The notes under the pieces were generated by a model. That model worked only from the letters and a program-made list of their open reading frames with translations. It was not told the origin of the DNA and ran no database searches. Positions 7,544 to 10,496 of a stretch of DNA of 10,496 bases are shown here, piece by piece. Numbering within the stretch: position 1 is the first letter of the stretch; every line of letters starts with the position of its first letter. Position numbers and translations under genes: made by a program. This stretch comes from an uncultured Flavobacteriaceae bacterium (GTDB taxonomy: Bacteria > Bacteroidota > Bacteroidia > Flavobacteriales > Flavobacteriaceae): assembly GCA_947311745.1 (NCBI GenBank), contig CAMZLT010000135.1, positions 1 to 10,496 on the forward strand, in the 5' to 3' direction.

Positions 7544-7578
7544 AAAAAATGGGTAAAATATAGTTTTACCCATTTTTT
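7544..7578 (-). terminator. Intrinsic terminator after the metalloprotease/lipoprotein operon
   Basis: Perfect 15-base arms AAAAAATGGGTAAAA (7544-7558) and TTTTACCCATTTTTT (7564-7578) around a 5-base loop. It lies 64 bases after the stop of the downstream operon gene and 29 bases before the start of the T9SS protein gene, so it most likely ends the operon read on the minus strand. The symmetry lets it work in both directions. Confidence 0.82.
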
Positions 7579-7605
7579 AAAACTCTATTTATTGAGGGTT
7601 AGACC

Positions 7606-7627
7606 AACAATAATAAATATTATTGTT
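7606..7627 (-). repeat. AT-rich inverted repeat just after the operon
   Basis: Arms AACAATAAT (7606-7614) and ATTATTGTT (7619-7627) with a 4-base loop, 15 bases after the operon's last stop codon (minus strand). No T tract follows on that strand. It may be a 3' stabilising hairpin in front of the true terminator, but its low GC makes it weak. Confidence 0.4.
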
Positions 7628-7642
7628 CTTTTAAAACTTATT

Positions 7643-8296
7643 CTAGTGATGATTTACATTTTTATTTATTAATTGCCATTCATTATTATCCTTTTTATAG
7701 ATCAATAATCTTGAATTATTTGTGCCTAAATCTGAATTGTTAAAAAATATCTGGTAACCTACAATTGCTATATCTTTATTCTTATTATAAATAGGCTTTG
7801 AAATACTAATTTGAGGATAATTTTCTTTGTGATTTGGTCTAAATTTAAATGTTTTTTTTGGATGAGCAATAATAATAACATTAGTATTATTAATATTATT
7901 TTTATTCCAAAAAATACTATCATTTTGATTTTTTAAATAATTTAGAGTTTTCTTATCAATGATACTATCATTAACACAATTAACGTGATTAAATCCAAAT
8001 TTTAAATATTTACTATATTTTTCTGATAAATTACCATATTTAACATTCTTTCTTTTTTGGCTTTCAAATTTGATAAAAAGAGAGTCATATTTTTTTTTGT
8101 CGTATTTATAAATATAATAATATTTTAAACAATCCATATTGTATTTCCCTTTTTCTAACAAATACAAGGTATCATTTTTTGAAATGTTTTCTAGATTAAT
8201 TATTTTATTCAGAATGATATAGTCGTCATCTTTTTGAATATTTAAACAACTTGTTAGTAAAACAAGAATAAAAGATATAATCAAATATTTATTCAT
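7643..8296 (-). CDS. Lys/Asn-rich lipoprotein coupled to the metalloprotease gene
   Basis: No named family recognised. The 217-residue product starts with a lipoprotein signal, LLTSC, with Cys17 lipidated. Four residues after the cysteine comes QKDDD (21-25), close to the QKDDE lipoprotein export signal described in Capnocytophaga canimorsus, so surface exposure is plausible. The body is rich in Lys, Asn, Ile and Tyr. The C-terminal part ISISKPIYNKNKDIAIVGYQ (163-182), then LLIYKKDNNEWQLI (197-210), has the strand-turn-strand and final Trp pattern I associate with small flavobacterial lipoproteins of unknown role. An earlier in-frame ATG at 8341 is rejected because the start at 8296 gives a proper signal peptide. 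That ATG overlaps the stop of the preceding gene by 8 bases, indicating translational coupling. G+C is very low (9 of 60 bases at 7861-7920). Confidence 0.82.
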   Translation of the reverse strand: MNKYLIISFILVLLTSCLNIQKDDDYIILNKIINLENISKNDTLYLLEKGKYNMDCLKYYYIYKYDKKKYDSLFIKFESQKRKNVKYGNLSEKYSKYLKFGFNHVNCVNDSIIDKKTLNYLKNQNDSIFWNKNNINNTNVIIIAHPKKTFKFRPNHKENYPQISISKPIYNKNKDIAIVGYQIFFNNSDLGTNNSRLLIYKKDNNEWQLINKNVNHH

Positions 8297-10148
8297 TACA
8301 AGATTTTTTATTTGTACTCTGATTATTATTGAGTGTTTCATTCATTATTATATTATTTGCATGCTGTTGTTCTGTTACAGTTAAATTATCTGAAAAAACG
8401 TTTTCAGAACTTAAACTACCCCAAACTAATTTTTTTGCGTAATCTAAAGAAATGATTTCATTATTTATTTTTATATTATTTTTTGTAGCATAATCACGTA
8501 TTGCATTAGCTAAATCATCAATGAAATCAACATAAATATCATGCATCTCATTTTGAAGATTTAAAGAAATCGTACTATTTATAAGGTTAACATTAGGGTA
8601 ATTAGGATCATTTTTATATGCTTCGCAAGCACTATTTAAACTAGCATATTGTGGATAGATAGTTAAAAGTAAATTATCATGAAATAAATTGATGATATAA
8701 GCATGCAAAAACTCATGAAAAAGGTAAGTAACAATGGTAATATCTGATGCTTGATTTAAGAAGGCGGGATTAAATTGAATATTTACTTGTTTACCAGTTA
8801 ATCCTGAAATGAAAGGATTTGTTCTAACAAAATCAGTTTTTGCAACTACCGTTATTGGTAAATTAGCATTGGATTCAATGAATATATGTCTTGTATCGTT
8901 TTCAATAAAAGAATTAAATATTTTTTGACCAAATGGATTATCTTGTAAAAATTCTTTGGTTAGAAAAGTGTTACCAATTAATGTACGATTACATTCACTT
9001 AGATTTAAATTATTGATGATTGGTGATTCGGTTACTGAATTAAAATCAAAATTTGAACAACCTCCAGAACTGTTATTTTGTAAAAAATCAAGTATTTGAT
9101 TTGCAACATCTGGATATTGTGTAGTCCATTCTATTTGTTGAGCGTTTAGATTGTTGCATAATTCATGATTTAATGATGCTATCAAAGTTAAATCTATTTC
9201 AACAACAACTCCATCTGTATGATTTTCGTTAGCATTATCATTTGGGTTTGCCAAACAATTACAATCATTATCAAACCCCCACTCACAATCATTTACGGAA
9301 TTACAATCATCATCACATGGGTTTCTTAATGGATTAGATCTACTTTTTTGATTATTAAAATATTCCTCGCAAGTAGAAACTGTCACATAAGTACAATGAA
9401 TACCTCCTCCACAATCAACAACTTCAATTTCAATTACAAGACATTCTATACCATAACCACCAGTCCCTCCATTTCCAGAACTACCACCTGTATTGCCACC
9501 AGTATTAGAACCTCCACTTCCACTATCTCCACCTGTAGAACCACCTCCACCTGTAGAACCGCCACTGTTTGGAGGACAAGGGTTTCTATACGTTTGCTCC
9601 ACTCTGACTCCATTATTAAAAACATTCATCCCAATAAAAGAGCCTTTTCTATTATATACCCTTATTTTCCCTGTGAATACTGATAAATTATTTAAATTAG
9701 ATGTCATTCTCAACCAATTGACATCTGGTATAAATTCCAAAAAATAACCGTAATTACTTCCTCTAGAGTTTGTCTTTAAAATATAATTAATAAACGAATA
9801 TTCTAAGCTATCAACTTCTTTATTCATTTTAAAGGTATAATTGCTTATATTTTCGTGATTTGTAACTTGTTTTATTTTTTCAGTGTCTAAAGTTCCAATT
9901 ATTAAATCGGGTGTGTTTTTATTCAAACTCGAATAAGTGTTTTTTAATGTAAATTTTAAATCTTTACCATTGGTGTTTTTCAAATCACTTATGATATTTG
10001 GTATATCTCTAGCAGATATAGTTTTAGTGGTGACTTTTTCAATTTGGCTATTTAAAGTTTCTTTATCTAATACACCATCTGTTTTACAACTAAATGAAAT
10101 GATTAAGATTAATAATATTATTGAAATTTGTTTTATTATATTTTTCAT
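8289..10148 (-). CDS. Multidomain lipoprotein with C-terminal HEFLH zinc metalloprotease domain
   Basis: A 619-residue predicted lipoprotein (SFSC, Cys21 lipidated) of unknown family. Residues about 22-190 form an N-terminal domain containing FLEFIPDVNWL (136-146) and FTGKIRVYNRKGSFIGM (158-174), a pattern seen in flavobacterial lipoproteins with differing C-termini. Residues 195-232 are an almost pure Gly/Ser/Thr/Asn linker. A Cys-rich stretch follows (236, 246, 252, 260), then five Cys among Asp/Asn at 278-298. The C-terminal part holds VTYLFHEFLHAYI (473-485): His478, Glu479 and His482 form an HExxH zinc site. His536 in NEMHDIYVDFIDD is a candidate third ligand; no Met-turn or other clan mark is obvious. 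Likely activity is peptide hydrolysis outside the cell or in the envelope; substrate unknown. Its stop codon overlaps the next gene's start, and a good -7 box lies upstream. Confidence 0.83.
   Translation of the reverse strand: MKNIIKQISIILLILIISFSCKTDGVLDKETLNSQIEKVTTKTISARDIPNIISDLKNTNGKDLKFTLKNTYSSLNKNTPDLIIGTLDTEKIKQVTNHENISNYTFKMNKEVDSLEYSFINYILKTNSRGSNYGYFLEFIPDVNWLRMTSNLNNLSVFTGKIRVYNRKGSFIGMNVFNNGVRVEQTYRNPCPPNSGGSTGGGGSTGGDSGSGGSNTGGNTGGSSGNGGTGGYGIECLVIEIEVVDCGGGIHCTYVTVSTCEEYFNNQKSRSNPLRNPCDDDCNSVNDCEWGFDNDCNCLANPNDNANENHTDGVVVEIDLTLIASLNHELCNNLNAQQIEWTTQYPDVANQILDFLQNNSSGGCSNFDFNSVTESPIINNLNLSECNRTLIGNTFLTKEFLQDNPFGQKIFNSFIENDTRHIFIESNANLPITVVAKTDFVRTNPFISGLTGKQVNIQFNPAFLNQASDITIVTYLFHEFLHAYIINLFHDNLLLTIYPQYASLNSACEAYKNDPNYPNVNLINSTISLNLQNEMHDIYVDFIDDLANAIRDYATKNNIKINNEIISLDYAKKLVWGSLSSENVFSDNLTVTEQQHANNIIMNETLNNNQSTNKKSCNE
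9453..9566 (-). repeat. Gly/Ser linker coding segment with an 18-base direct repeat
   Basis: This stretch encodes residues 195-232 of the metalloprotease lipoprotein, nearly all Gly, Ser, Thr and Asn. Within it the 16-base sequence CTCCACCTGTAGAACC (plus strand) occurs at 9527-9542 and again at 9545-9560, an 18-base period that encodes two GGSTGG units. Such repeats can change linker length by slippage without breaking the frame. Confidence 0.7.
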
Positions 10149-10160
10149 ATTTTGATTTTA

Positions 10161-10183
10161 TTGAAAGGCTTTTTTTCTTTCAA
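10161..10183. repeat. Inverted repeat in leader of metalloprotease operon
   Basis: Arms TTGAAAG (10161-10167) and CTTTCAA (10177-10183) with a 9-base loop. It lies 13 bases before the start codon and overlaps the -7 box by three bases, so it could be an operator half-site pair or a leader hairpin. Seven-base arms in AT-rich DNA are weak evidence. Confidence 0.3.
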
Positions 10184-10188
10184 AGTTA
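10181..10188 (-). promoter_or_regulatory. -7 promoter box of the metalloprotease operon
   Basis: Minus-strand TAACTTTG is a perfect TAnnTTTG match, identical to the box before pdxH, and would give a leader of about 25-30 bases. No TTG is found at the proper distance upstream, so the promoter may be weak or need an activator. Confidence 0.5.
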
Positions 10189-10496
10189 ATAATTTTTTAC
10201 AATATGTTACTTCACATCAAAATATTGATTTTTAAATGTTTCTAGGTATTGCATTTTTTTTTAAATGGTTAGTTTCTATATTATGTGAAGTTTATCTAGA
10301 TTAGTTTCCTTTTCTTTTAACCGTTATTGCTTTTTAAAGCCCTGTATTGACAGTCACATGTGCCTAACTTGATTATATGATTAATTTGAAGTAATTCAGC
10401 TCTTATATAAAAATGCTTCTTACAACTTCTAGCACCTTCGGAAATGCTAAATCAAACCAAAAAAACAAACACAATAAATTAATTACAAATTAAAAA
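10189..10496. other. Gene-free end region with a composition change
   Basis: No convincing gene is visible on either strand. The part nearest the operon is very AT-rich (12 G+C of 60 bases at 10201-10260), whereas 10321-10380 has 22 of 60. It holds a 9-base inverted repeat, ACTTCACAT (10209-10217) and ATGTGAAGT (10283-10291), and a small hairpin TAGCA-N10-TGCTA (10430-10449). A frame without start codon runs on the minus strand for about 48 codons across 10305-10450. The last 50 bases are A-rich on the plus strand and could lead into a gene beyond the window. Confidence 0.45.

Noticed and set aside
9348..9747. Two plus-strand frames opposite the Gly/Ser linker (Pro- and Thr-rich products)
   Set aside because: They are mirror images of the low-complexity linker coding region of the metalloprotease gene and lack start signals.
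10207..10254. Minus-strand 15-codon frame MQYLETFKNQYFDVK before the operon
   Set aside because: Protein-like codons but tiny, with no ribosome or promoter signal and a stop just upstream; could be a leader peptide, but there is no evidence.
10360..10366. GCCTAAC/GTTAGGC as an integron attC core
   Set aside because: It matches one core consensus, but no partner RYYYAAC/GTTRRRY core is found at a proper distance on either strand.

Overview
The window looks like a piece of a Flavobacteriaceae (Bacteroidota) chromosome. The DNA is very AT-rich. The lipoproteins have short Bacteroidota-type lipoboxes, and one secreted protein ends in a type A sorting domain for the type IX secretion system (T9SS). 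Clear Shine-Dalgarno sequences are missing, and several upstream regions carry the Bacteroidota promoter pattern TTG-N19-TAnnTTTG. No rRNA, tRNA, CRISPR array or insertion sequence was seen.

Layout, left to right. Positions 1-1676 (minus) hold the first 558 codons of hppA, a membrane proton pyrophosphatase whose 3' end lies outside the window. The divergent plus-strand pair at 1876-2904 and 2971-4521 encodes two lipoproteins: a glutamine cyclotransferase and a parallel beta-helix protein. The second runs tail to tail, with a 20-base overlap, into a small membrane-anchored OB-fold protein (4502-4906, minus). That gene is divergent from a secreted YceI-family protein (5052-5582, plus). A strong hairpin terminator lies between yceI and the convergent pdxH (5632-6273, minus), which encodes the pyridoxal phosphate-forming oxidase. 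Next comes a secreted T9SS-sorted protein built from two copies of one beta-rich module (6363-7514, minus).

The right part (7643-10148, minus) is a two-gene, translationally coupled operon bounded by a terminator at 7544-7578. Its first gene encodes a 619-residue lipoprotein with an N-terminal domain, a Gly/Ser linker, a Cys/Asp-rich segment and a C-terminal HEFLH zinc-metalloprotease domain. The second encodes a Lys/Asn/Ile-rich lipoprotein carrying QKDDD close to its lipid-anchored cysteine, which resembles a surface-export signal. The pair is the most unusual content here. It could be a surface enzyme with its partner or an effector with its protective protein, but this is inference. The last 348 bases have no convincing gene; composition changes at about 10310, suggesting a repeat or the leader of another gene.

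The left and middle genes are mostly housekeeping or envelope functions (ion pumping, vitamin B6, lipoproteins) with no obvious common pathway. The right-hand operon looks like accessory DNA.
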